This document shows, one piece after another, positions 1 through 7,598 of a stretch of DNA of 64,000 nucleotides. Source of the stretch: Candidatus Gastranaerophilales bacterium (GTDB lineage Bacteria > Cyanobacteriota > Vampirovibrionia > Gastranaerophilales > Gastranaerophilaceae); contig CALUTI010000002.1 in the NCBI GenBank assembly GCA_944323695.1, positions 1 through 64,000 on the forward strand. Direction: 5' to 3'. A program made the translations under genes and the position numbers. A model generated the notes under the pieces. It worked only from the letters and a program-made list of their open reading frames with translations. It searched no databases and was not told the DNA's origin. Every line of letters starts with the position of its first letter. Position 1 is the first letter of the stretch.

Positions 1-78
1 TATTATGCATGGAAAAATATCAATCCGGATGCGCCTGATGATGCATCTCAAACATATTGGGATGATTTTTTGAAATAG
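1..78 (+). CDS. 3' end of an unidentified protein (partial)
   Basis: The first 25 codons of the window are open in frame 1 and end at TAG, giving an acidic, aromatic-rich C-terminus that finishes WDDFLK. The start lies outside the window. The stretch is too short to assign to a family. A good promoter for the next gene begins 12 bases downstream, so this is probably the end of a separate transcription unit. Confidence 0.5.
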   Translation, partial: YYAWKNINPDAPDDASQTYWDDFLK

Positions 79-89
79 TTTTCGTCGTA

Positions 90-118
90 TTGAATTTTTT
101 TTATGTTCCTGTTAAAAT
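90..118 (+). promoter_or_regulatory. Promoter of gpmI
   Basis: TTGAAT at 90-95 and TAAAAT at 113-118 are separated by 17 bases, a sigma-70-type arrangement. The -10 ends 31 bases before the gpmI start, which carries its own AGAGGGG ribosome binding site. Confidence 0.6.
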
Positions 119-149
119 GTCCTCATATTAAGAAAGAGGGGATATAATA

Positions 150-1682
150 ATGTCTAAAAGAGTATTGTTATGTATTATGGACGGATGGGGAATAAGCAAA
201 AATCACCCCGAATTTGATGCAACAAAACTTGCTAATCCCGTTCATGTTGATAAATTGGAAAAAGAAGAACAGTTTATAAAACTTCACGCTGACGGTGAAT
301 ATGTGGGGCTTCCCGCAGGTCAGATGGGAAACAGTGAAGTCGGTCACCTGAATTTGGGTGCAGGACGCATTGTTTATCAGGATTTATCAAGAATTAATAA
401 TGCTATAAAAGACGGATCTTTCTTTGCCAATGAAAGATTCTTGATGGCAATTGACCATGTAAAGAAAAATGATTCAGCTTTACATATTTATGGTTTGGTT
501 TCAACAGGCGGTGTCCACTCATCTTTGGAACACGTTATGGCATTGATTAAACTTGCAGCTGATAACGGTTTGAAAAAAGTTTATGTCCACGCTTTTTTAG
601 ACGGCAGAGATACTCCTCCTCAAAGTGCATGCACGTTTTTGGAACCGGTTGAAGAAGAACTTAAAAAATACGGTTTGCCTCCGATTGCAACGGTTATCGG
701 ACGTTATTACATAATGGACCGTGATAATCGCTGGGATAGGGTTGAAAAAGGCTATAATGCACTATTATTGGGCGAAGGTGAACATGCATCTTCTGCCTGT
801 GAAGCTGTTAAGCAGTCTTATGCAAGAGGTGACAACGATGAATTCGTGCTCCCGACAGTTATTGGCGGTGAAGAATCAAGAATTCACGATAATGACGCGG
901 TTATTTTCTTCAATTACAGACCGGATAGAGCAAGAGAAATTACTAAAGCAATTAATTTTGCGGATTTCGACGGTTTTGAACGCAAAAAGGTGCTTAAAAA
1001 TATTTGCTATATAACAATGACAAGCTATAATGAGGATTTCACATTCCCTGTGGCTTTCCCGAAAGAACATCTGGTAAATATTTTGGGCGATGTTTTGGAA
1101 GCTAACGGAATAAATCAGTTCAGAACAGCGGAAACTGAAAAATATGCTCACGTTACCTTCTTCTTTAACGGGGGAATTGATGAGCCGCAGCCTCACGAAA
1201 CACGTGTTCTTGTCCCGTCTCCAAAGGTTGCAACTTATGATATGCAGCCGGAGATGAGTGCCCCTGAAGTTTGTGAAAATGTCTTGAAGGCAATTGAAAA
1301 CCCTGAATACGGATTTATCTTAGTGAATTTTGCAAATCCTGATATGGTTGGTCATACAGGTGTAATTGAAGCGGCAGTTAAGGCTTGCAAAACAGTTGAT
1401 GAGTGTGTCGGGGAAATTGCGGATGCTTGCAAAAAACACAATGTCATTATGCTTTTGACAGCTGACCATGGAAATTCAGAAGTTATGGTTAATCCTGAAA
1501 CAGGTAAGCCGCAGACAGCTCATACGACTAATGAAGTTCCGTTTGTTTTGATTAATGCACCTCAGGGTGTTGAATTGAAACAGACAGAAGATGGTGCATT
1601 ATGTAACATTGCACCGACAGTGTTGGCACTTTTAGGAATTGATAAACCTAAAGAAATGACAGCAGATTCATTGATTAAATAA
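150..1682 (+). CDS. gpmI: 2,3-bisphosphoglycerate-independent phosphoglycerate mutase
   Basis: Interconverts 3- and 2-phosphoglycerate in glycolysis/gluconeogenesis in the cytosol, using two metal ions (normally Mn) and a phosphoserine intermediate. The 510-residue length is normal for the family. The alkaline-phosphatase-like core shows the first metal aspartate in CIMDGWG (D11), the nucleophilic serine S62 within GNSEVGH, the substrate-binding DGRDTPP segment, and the C-terminal metal motif ADHGNSE. The start is fixed by AGAGGGG about 8 bases upstream. The next gene starts 7 bases after the stop, so the two are probably co-transcribed although their functions are unrelated. Confidence 0.97.
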   Translation: MSKRVLLCIMDGWGISKNHPEFDATKLANPVHVDKLEKEEQFIKLHADGEYVGLPAGQMGNSEVGHLNLGAGRIVYQDLSRINNAIKDGSFFANERFLMAIDHVKKNDSALHIYGLVSTGGVHSSLEHVMALIKLAADNGLKKVYVHAFLDGRDTPPQSACTFLEPVEEELKKYGLPPIATVIGRYYIMDRDNRWDRVEKGYNALLLGEGEHASSACEAVKQSYARGDNDEFVLPTVIGGEESRIHDNDAVIFFNYRPDRAREITKAINFADFDGFERKKVLKNICYITMTSYNEDFTFPVAFPKEHLVNILGDVLEANGINQFRTAETEKYAHVTFFFNGGIDEPQPHETRVLVPSPKVATYDMQPEMSAPEVCENVLKAIENPEYGFILVNFANPDMVGHTGVIEAAVKACKTVDECVGEIADACKKHNVIMLLTADHGNSEVMVNPETGKPQTAHTTNEVPFVLINAPQGVELKQTEDGALCNIAPTVLALLGIDKPKEMTADSLIK

Positions 1683-1689
1683 GGAATTT

Positions 1690-4653
1690 ATGACACAAAA
1701 CTGGGATATAGATTTTTCATTTAAAAAGAATAACGTGGATGAATTGTTTTTTAACCTTAGCGAAAATCCGGAAGGGTTTAAGAACAAGGATTTCCGCTAT
1801 ACTTTGAGCATGATTTATCAGATTGTTGAAGATGAATTTGCGGGCGTATTCTTAAGCCCCTATACCCCTGCCAGAAATACGAATTTCTATCTTGTAAACG
1901 ATAATAATAAGATTTCATTTTTTGTGACGCCTACCAATAATTTCCAATACTATTTAAAATCAAAGGGGTCACTTTTCCGCTTTAACTCTCAAGTCCTTGG
2001 AAAAGATGTAGGTTATGCGCTTGCATTGGATGTTGTGTTGGATTATTTTGGCGGATTTGGTAATATTGTTGACATTGAATCTTTGACACCGACCTTTGTC
2101 TATATGAATAAGCTGACCTATTTTGTGATGAAATTAATTGAAAAATTGTATTTCATCCCGACGGTAAAACGCCACGGGCAGATGTTCAGAATTGTTTATG
2201 AGCCGATAATTTCCAATCAGCAGCTTGCAAGAATTGTAAATCAGTTTGAGGAAAATATTCCGGAAAATCTTTTTATAAAAGGCGAAAAACCTAAAAATTT
2301 TGTTTATGAGTTTATATATAATTATTTGAATTATGTATTATATAAATTTTTAGGGATTAAGGCATACAGATTTAAGGATGTAAAATCCGGAACTTATATG
2401 ATTAAAGATCTTGAACAAAGATCTGTTATGAAGGGGCTGGATATCGCAGAAAGCTTTGCCCAGTGGTTTGATGAACTTTATCTCGGCAAGTACGACGTTA
2501 TTCCGTTCTTTAAAATTGAAAAAATCGAGGATGAATTATTCAGACTTAAAGTTTATATCAAAAATCGCAAAACCGATGAAAGCGTTTTGATTGATAAACT
2601 TTACACGGATGAAGAAGTTTTCGGGGCAAATTCGTCGGATATAGCAAGAATTGTTGAAAAGCAGTTGAATTATGCTATCCGCTATATGCCGGAACTTGAG
2701 GATTTATTTGAAGATGAAGAAAAACTTGCGCTTGATTTGAACCTTAATGAGGTTTACAAAATTATTACGCAAACTGCCTATTATCTTCAAAAAGCCCAGA
2801 TTGACGTTGTATTGCCTGATGAATTGGTTAACGTTGTTGTGCCGCGTGCGTCAATTAACGCGAAAGTTAAGGCATCACGTTCTGCGGATCTGGCAGATAT
2901 ATTTAACAGTAATTCTTCTTCAAAAATTTCGCTTGATGATATTTTGGATTTCTCATACGAAATCGCTATCGGCAACGACAAGATTTCGCTTGAGGAATTT
3001 AATAAGATGGTTGAAAATAGCACAGGGCTTATCAAATACAAAAATAAATATGTGCTTGTTGACAAAGAAGAAGGCAAAAAGATTTTTGAACAGGTCGCAA
3101 AAGCTAATCTCAAATCAATGTCCCGTATGGAATTAATTCATGCAGCGATGTCCGGTCAGATTGATGAATATGATTTTGATTACGATGATGCATTTGCGCG
3201 TGTTATAAAAGACTTTACAAAACCTGTTGAGGTTACAGTTCCTAAAACTTTGAACGGTGAATTGAGACCGTATCAGCAGGTTGGTTTAAAATGGCTTTGG
3301 ACAAATGTTTCCAAAGGTTTTGGTGCGTGTATGGCGGATGATATGGGGCTTGGTAAAACAATTCAGGTTATAAGCCTTATCTTGAAGCTTAAAGAAGAAG
3401 GCACATTAACAAAGCCTGTTCTTGTTATTTGCCCGACAACTCTTATGGGCAACTGGATGAAAGAATTGCAGATGTTTGCACCGAGCCTGGATGCGGTTGT
3501 ATACCATGGAGCGGAAAGACAGCTTGACGTTAAGCACGACGTGATTATGACAACTTATGCAATCATGAGAATTGACGTTGAAGAGTTGAAAAAGCACAAT
3601 TGGGGCATGATTATTGTTGATGAAGCACAAAATATTAAAAACCCTGATACAGCTCAAACTCTTGCTATAAAAATGCTTAAATCAGATATAAAAATTGCAA
3701 TGACCGGTACTCCGGTTGAAAACAGACTTACTGAATTGTGGAGTATATTTGACTTTATCAATAAAGGTTATTTGGGCTCTTTAAAGGATTTTCAAAAGAG
3801 TTATGCCATACCTATTGAAAGGTTTAAGGAAACTTCCCGCGCGGCAAAATTAAAAATGTCCGTATCGCCTTTTGTTTTGAGACGATTGAAAACCGATAAG
3901 CACGTAATTACCGATTTGCCTGAAAAAATGGTGCTTAACGAATACTGCTATCTCACAAAACCTCAAGCTGTTTTATATGAAAAAACACTTAACGAAATGA
4001 TGGATAAGATAAGCGGCTTTACGGGAATTAACAGGCGCGGAAACATATTCAAACTTATTACTGCGCTTAAACAAATTTGCAACCACCCTTATCAATTCCT
4101 AAAATCAGGTGAATTGGGCAAAGAATTGTCCGGTAAGATGGAAAAATGTGTTTCTACAGTACAAACAATTCTGGAAAATAACGAAAAAACGCTTATATTT
4201 ACCCAGTACAAGGAAATGGGCGATATCTTAACGAAGGTTCTGGCGCAGGAATGCAATACTGAACCGCTGTTTTTCCACGGTTCATTGACGGTTCCGCAGA
4301 GAGAAGAATTAATTGATAGGTTCCAAAATGACGACGATACAAAACTTATGATTTTGTCATTAAAAGCCGGCGGAACAGGGCTTAACCTGACAAGTGCAAC
4401 GAACGTAATTCATTACGATCTTTGGTGGAATCCGGCGGTTGAAGAACAGGCTACAGACAGAACTTATCGTATCGGTCAAGATAAAAATGTAATGGTGCAC
4501 AGAATGATTACGCTCGGTACTTTTGAGGAAAAAATCGACGAAATGCTTAAATCCAAAAAAGAGCTGGCTGATCTGGCGGTTTACGAAGGCGAAAAGATTA
4601 TCACAGAGCTTTCAGACGAGGAAATTTACAATATCTTTACGCTTTCTGCATAG
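1690..4653 (+). CDS. SNF2-family DEAD/DEAH-type helicase
   Basis: A 987-residue superfamily 2 ATPase of the bacterial SNF2/HepA type, expected to translocate on double-stranded DNA and remodel protein-DNA complexes. The C-terminal half holds the full motif set: DDMGLGKTIQ (Walker A), DEAQNIKN (motif II), GTPVENRLTELW (motif III), a helicase C domain with LKAGGTGLNL (motif V) and QATDRTYRIGQ (motif VI). The N-terminal ~500 residues are not a recognised catalytic domain; a segment near residue 450 (KYKNKYVLVDKEE) resembles the helicase-associated domain found in bacterial SNF2 proteins. It starts 7 bases after gpmI with a weak GGAA site. No methylase or nuclease partner lies beside it, so there is no contextual support for a restriction or defence role. 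Confidence 0.93.
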   Translation: MTQNWDIDFSFKKNNVDELFFNLSENPEGFKNKDFRYTLSMIYQIVEDEFAGVFLSPYTPARNTNFYLVNDNNKISFFVTPTNNFQYYLKSKGSLFRFNSQVLGKDVGYALALDVVLDYFGGFGNIVDIESLTPTFVYMNKLTYFVMKLIEKLYFIPTVKRHGQMFRIVYEPIISNQQLARIVNQFEENIPENLFIKGEKPKNFVYEFIYNYLNYVLYKFLGIKAYRFKDVKSGTYMIKDLEQRSVMKGLDIAESFAQWFDELYLGKYDVIPFFKIEKIEDELFRLKVYIKNRKTDESVLIDKLYTDEEVFGANSSDIARIVEKQLNYAIRYMPELEDLFEDEEKLALDLNLNEVYKIITQTAYYLQKAQIDVVLPDELVNVVVPRASINAKVKASRSADLADIFNSNSSSKISLDDILDFSYEIAIGNDKISLEEFNKMVENSTGLIKYKNKYVLVDKEEGKKIFEQVAKANLKSMSRMELIHAAMSGQIDEYDFDYDDAFARVIKDFTKPVEVTVPKTLNGELRPYQQVGLKWLWTNVSKGFGACMADDMGLGKTIQVISLILKLKEEGTLTKPVLVICPTTLMGNWMKELQMFAPSLDAVVYHGAERQLDVKHDVIMTTYAIMRIDVEELKKHNWGMIIVDEAQNIKNPDTAQTLAIKMLKSDIKIAMTGTPVENRLTELWSIFDFINKGYLGSLKDFQKSYAIPIERFKETSRAAKLKMSVSPFVLRRLKTDKHVITDLPEKMVLNEYCYLTKPQAVLYEKTLNEMMDKISGFTGINRRGNIFKLITALKQICNHPYQFLKSGELGKELSGKMEKCVSTVQTILENNEKTLIFTQYKEMGDILTKVLAQECNTEPLFFHGSLTVPQREELIDRFQNDDDTKLMILSLKAGGTGLNLTSATNVIHYDLWWNPAVEEQATDRTYRIGQDKNVMVHRMITLGTFEEKIDEMLKSKKELADLAVYEGEKIITELSDEEIYNIFTLSA

Positions 4654-4691
4654 CAGCAAAAAAAATATTAAGTTCGTAAAATTCCGGAGTA

Positions 4692-4779
4692 GTTGGGCAG
4701 GTATGCCCAACCTACTGACTTAGAAATTCGGGGGCGGGGCAAAGTAGATTGTTGGGCAGGTATGCCCAACCTACTGACT
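4692..4779. repeat. Two direct copies of a 29-bp palindrome-bearing repeat
   Basis: Identical 29-base copies occupy 4692-4720 and 4751-4779. Each begins with a 20-base palindrome, GTTGGGCA-GGTA-TGCCCAAC, followed by CTACTGACT. They lie in the 239-bp gap between the helicase stop and the convergent pilin-like gene. Each palindrome could fold in RNA, but no T-run follows it, so a classical terminator is not evident. They look like a REP/MITE-type dispersed intergenic repeat. Confidence 0.8.
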
Positions 4780-4825
4780 ACATTGCGATTGCGACGGTCG
4801 CTGCGCTCTCTTGCAAGGACACTGG

Positions 4826-4888
4826 CGTCATTCTGAGCGATAGCGAAGAATCTTTTTGAGATCCTTCGGCGTTGCCTCAGGATGACGT
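4826..4888. repeat. Imperfect inverted repeat of a REP-like type
   Basis: CGTCATTCTGAG at 4826-4837 is mirrored by CTCAGGATGACG at the right end, with internal AAGAATCT/AGATCCTT arms. This class of CATTCTGAG...CTCAG.ATGAC element is familiar as a dispersed intergenic repeat in many bacterial genomes. The preceding bases 4780-4825 are also unusually GC-rich. It may end transcription from either side. Confidence 0.6.
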
Positions 4889-4892
4889 AAAG

Positions 4893-5939
4893 TTAGTCAC
4901 CAATGCAAACTGCCTCAATATCGCTACGCCTGCGGACGAAGTTGCTCCAGCCCGTACTGATAGAGGTGAAGGAGCGGAAGTACGCGTGGGTGCTGCTATA
5001 CTCCTCATCGGACCACACTTGGAATCCACCTGAGCTTAGATTGAAGCCTAACTCTGCTAATTTGTCATAGTCAAGGGTTACGCCAGATTCAATTCCTGAA
5101 CTTGATACTGATGTGTTGTATACATAGTCTGCTATATCTTTTAATTGTGCTTTTGTTGGCATCTTACTAACGCCTCCGCAAGCTTTAACAGCCCCTGCCC
5201 AATAATCGTCATCATAGTTGCAATCGGATATTCCAAGAGCAGTCTTTTCGGCTTCACACTCTGCTTTTGTTAACGGTGTTGGTGTAAACGAAGCAGTGAA
5301 ACATGTTCCATTTATTTCGAAAGCACAGTTGCTTCCTCCAAGACTTGCAATATTCAAGCCTCTTAAATCTTTTTGTTGAGTATTAGGAGTTTTAAATCCT
5401 GAGGTGTCATAAAGAATAGCTAAACAATCAGTACCGATACCTTCTTTAGATACAGTAATAACTCTGTTGCTGTAAGGGTCTTGTTTACAATCTTTGTTGT
5501 AAGCGATAAGAGCATTTGTCCCGTCTGCAAACATAGCCCCGACGATATCAGTTTCTTCCCATTCATCCTGCCCAAAGTGTGAAACATTTTTAACTTTAGT
5601 CATATCAACTTCTTCATTTTCCGCACCCCAGATAACTTTATCTTCAAAGCAGGACATCAGGTCGTCATTTTTACAAACTTTGGAGATTTTCATGTGTTTG
5701 GATAATTCAGCAACGAAATCCTCGGTATTCTGATAACCAGCAAGGGAGCCCTGAGTATTCATAACAGTTAAAGCATCACCTAATTTTCTTTGGAATACTA
5801 CCGCCGCGGTAGTCCATGAGCGTTCCTGGTAATTCGCGATAAGTGTCGGAATAGTCATGGCCGCAACCACACCAATAATAGCCAGAGTAATTAGAACTTC
5901 GGCCAAAGTAAAGGCACATCTACGAACATTGTCACACAT
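4893..5939 (-). CDS. Type IV pilin-like protein with C-terminal C-lectin-like (FISUMP/DUF1566-type) domain; candidate hypervariable protein
   Basis: The open frame gives 348 residues. Residues 8-40 form a prepilin/pseudopilin signal with FTLAEVLITLAIIGVV, cut by a prepilin peptidase before the Phe and followed by a membrane helix. The C-terminal ~120 residues (YWAGAVKAC, then MPTKAQLKDIAD, then VWSDEEYSS and a final VCIGD) resemble the C-type-lectin-like domain of FISUMP and diversity-generating-retroelement target proteins. The last ~40 codons (4896-5015) are GC-rich and mostly end in C or T, unlike the rest of the gene. No ribosome binding site precedes this ATG; a strong one lies before another ATG at 6043, out of frame by one base because of a 9-C run (5995-6003). 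Likely exposed on pili or the cell surface. Confidence 0.8.
   Translation of the reverse strand: MCDNVRRCAFTLAEVLITLAIIGVVAAMTIPTLIANYQERSWTTAAVVFQRKLGDALTVMNTQGSLAGYQNTEDFVAELSKHMKISKVCKNDDLMSCFEDKVIWGAENEEVDMTKVKNVSHFGQDEWEETDIVGAMFADGTNALIAYNKDCKQDPYSNRVITVSKEGIGTDCLAILYDTSGFKTPNTQQKDLRGLNIASLGGSNCAFEINGTCFTASFTPTPLTKAECEAEKTALGISDCNYDDDYWAGAVKACGGVSKMPTKAQLKDIADYVYNTSVSSSGIESGVTLDYDKLAELGFNLSSGGFQVWSDEEYSSTHAYFRSFTSISTGWSNFVRRRSDIEAVCIGD
4896..5015 (-). other. Candidate variable region (DGR-VR-like) of the pilin-like protein
   Basis: By hand count, 68 of 121 bases at about 4896-5016 are G or C, against a clearly AT-rich remainder of the gene. Reading in frame, 24 of 28 consecutive codons in the core (YSSTHAYF through RSDI) end in a pyrimidine. 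That is what adenine mutagenesis of a template rich in AAY codons produces. The segment sits at the 3' end of a C-lectin-like domain, the usual place for a variable region. No matching template repeat or reverse transcriptase is visible in the window. Confidence 0.5.
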
Positions 5940-6043
5940 ACCTACGTGCGTAGCACCCTCAGCAAGGGTAAAACCCTTATATAGTGTTAATCTCGGGGGG
6001 GGGCGATTATCTGAACCGCTTTTGTAACAACCTTTTTCAACAT
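5940..6043 (-). other. Frameshifted leader of the pilin-like gene with poly-C tract
   Basis: On the minus strand AAGGAGG followed closely by ATG at 6043 opens a frame MLKKVVTKAVQIIAPP that stops a few codons after a run of nine C (5995-6003). The distance from 6043 to the downstream ATG at 5939 is 104 bases; adding one C (10 in total) makes the frame continuous. The joined leader would read ...LYKGFTLAEGATHVG and run into MCDNVRRCAFTLAEVL. The region also holds AAGGGT-TTT-ACCCTT and CTACG-CA-CGTAG hairpins. Confidence 0.7.
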
Positions 6044-6123
6044 ATTTAATCCTCCTTTTTCTTCCATTAAATATTATTTTTGATATTTTGTCAAGAAAAT
6101 TTTTCAGTGGATTTTTATATAAT

Positions 6124-6152
6124 TTGCTATTTTTATTTTTTTATGATACAAT
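6124..6152 (+). promoter_or_regulatory. Promoter of rpsU
   Basis: TTGCTA at 6124-6129 and TACAAT at 6147-6152 with a 17-base spacer. The same TTGCTA -35 with 17-base spacing recurs upstream of the ATP synthase operon. Confidence 0.6.
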
Positions 6153-6196
6153 TTTCCCCGTACCCAATAAGATTTATAAAGGTGGTGAAAATATAA

Positions 6197-6370
6197 ATGG
6201 CAGAAGTTAAAGTCGGAGAAAACGAATCAATCGAAAGCGCATTGAGACGTTTTAAGAAGAAAATTCAAAAAGCCGGCATTCTTTCCGAAGTTAAAAAACG
6301 TGAAAGATATGAAAAACCAAGCGTTAAAAGAAAACGCAAATCAGAAGCCGCTAGAAAAAGAAAAGTATAG
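6197..6370 (+). CDS. rpsU: 30S ribosomal protein bS21
   Basis: A 57-residue basic protein reading [19 protein letters not shown], then [10 protein letters not shown] and a lysine/arginine-rich tail ending KRKV. This matches bS21, which binds the platform of the small ribosomal subunit near the anti-Shine-Dalgarno and assists initiation. The ATG is preceded by AAAGGTGGTG about 9 bases upstream and a good promoter; a strong terminator follows at once, so it is a single-gene unit. Confidence 0.93.
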   Translation: MAEVKVGENESIESALRRFKKKIQKAGILSEVKKRERYEKPSVKRKRKSEAARKRKV

Positions 6371-6374
6371 CAAA

Positions 6375-6404
6375 AAAGAGTCCTTCTAAGAGGGCTCTTT
6401 TTTT
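6375..6404 (+). terminator. Rho-independent terminator after rpsU
   Basis: AAAGAGTCCT pairs with AGGGCTCTTT (one G-T pair) around a six-base loop and is followed by a T-run. It ends 29 bases before the stop of the convergent gene and can serve both strands. Confidence 0.85.
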
Positions 6405-6428
6405 GTCCGAATATTATGGCCATAAAAC

Positions 6429-7499
6429 TTACTTAGTTTCAATAAAATTAGTATTAGGAATATATTCTGATTTGTGTCCGTTAATTTCAATTTTATTGAT
6501 TATATTTGCGCGTTTTTTGCGGAAAAGCATATCAACAAATGCTTCTAAACGGGTTATAAATCCGGCTTCGCCTGTGTGTTCGTCAATTGTTAAATTCAAT
6601 AAAGGTTTATTAAATCTTTTTGCTTTTCTTGTAATTCTTTCAACCATTAAAGAATCCGGCCCGCAGCCAAATGCCGTAAGTGTTATAATACCGTCAACTT
6701 TGTTGTCTTTAAGATAATGTCCGGCGTTTCCCGTCATATCATATTCATTGGCCCAGTATTGTTCGTTGCCTAATGATGCAATACCGTCATCGAGCTGTTC
6801 ATTTGATAATTGAAGCGAAGTATAAACTTTTACATCCATAGCTTCAAGTTTATCAAATATTTTCATGCAGGTTCTGTCATCATAAATGTTATATCCGTGC
6901 GAAACAAGCGCAATAGATATCGGGTATTCTTTTGTCTGGTTTTCAATGAAAACTTTTCCCTGAAGTGCATAGTTGAGCGCTTTTTTGTAGCTCATGCCGG
7001 ATTTTGACATGATATGGAAATTATTGTAGCAGCGCCAGCCTGCTTTTGAAGCTCTTTTTATAATTTTTTCGTCGGTAATCCCGAACGGTTTTGCCATTTC
7101 TGCCAAAAATTCATAAAGCCCTTGACCCTTTTCAGACTTATCAAGAGTTGCCTCTACCATTGTAAAATCACGTTTAATAACATTTCTTACCAAATCCGGC
7201 AAGCCTCTGATTTTTGAGCAGTTGTAAATCTTTGGAGCAATTGATTGGATAGACGGTACAAAAATCTTATCCACTCCTTTATCAAGAAGGTTCAAAATGT
7301 GTCCGATATATACCTTAATCGGAAGGCAAGTCTCTGTAACGACCAGCGCTGAACCGCTTGTCATGGTCTGTTTTGTTGTAACGTCAGATAAAACTATTTT
7401 TATTCCCAAATCAGTGAAAAAACCGTAATAAAAAGGGTAATTGTTGTAAAATGACATTGCTCTGGGTATTCCGATTACTTTTTCGTTGTCCATTTTCAT
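6429..7499 (-). CDS. Acyl-CoA dehydratase activase-related protein (DUF2229/COG3580 type)
   Basis: 356 residues beginning with IGIPRAMSFY and PFYYGFF, the signature of the DUF2229 family related to the BcrAD/HgdC activators and the iron-sulfur component of 2-hydroxyacyl-CoA dehydratases. Conserved cysteines occur in TETCLP, IYNCSK and FGCGPDS and could hold a [4Fe-4S] cluster. Family members are usually much larger fusions with an ASKHA ATPase domain; here that domain is absent and no dehydratase genes flank it, so the substrate is unknown. A palindrome overlapping a likely -10 lies upstream (7523-7538). Confidence 0.75.
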   Translation of the reverse strand: MKMDNEKVIGIPRAMSFYNNYPFYYGFFTDLGIKIVLSDVTTKQTMTSGSALVVTETCLPIKVYIGHILNLLDKGVDKIFVPSIQSIAPKIYNCSKIRGLPDLVRNVIKRDFTMVEATLDKSEKGQGLYEFLAEMAKPFGITDEKIIKRASKAGWRCYNNFHIMSKSGMSYKKALNYALQGKVFIENQTKEYPISIALVSHGYNIYDDRTCMKIFDKLEAMDVKVYTSLQLSNEQLDDGIASLGNEQYWANEYDMTGNAGHYLKDNKVDGIITLTAFGCGPDSLMVERITRKAKRFNKPLLNLTIDEHTGEAGFITRLEAFVDMLFRKKRANIINKIEINGHKSEYIPNTNFIETK

Positions 7500-7522
7500 A
7501 TCCCGTTTAAAATTTCTACTAC

Positions 7523-7538
7523 TTGTATAATACTACAA
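7523..7538 (-). promoter_or_regulatory. Operator-like palindrome over a -10 element
   Basis: TTGTA-TAATAC-TACAA is a 5-bp inverted repeat with a 6-base spacer. Its minus-strand centre GTATTATAC can serve as the -10 of the leftward gene at 7499, so a bound regulator would block the promoter. No named regulator fits it. Confidence 0.4.
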
Positions 7539-7598
7539 CTAAAAAATATTTGCCAGTCAAAAATATAAAATTTAACAATTTTGTTGTATTATTTAGTT

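Noticed and set aside
2787-3113. 108-codon minus-strand ORF within the helicase gene
   Set aside because: Antisense to a continuous SNF2 frame with intact motifs on either side; composition mirrors the sense codons.
4654-6200. A DGR template repeat or reverse transcriptase near the variable pilin
   Set aside because: No near-copy of 4896-5015 was noticed and no protein with a YxDD reverse-transcriptase core is among the genes; the system, if real, lies elsewhere.
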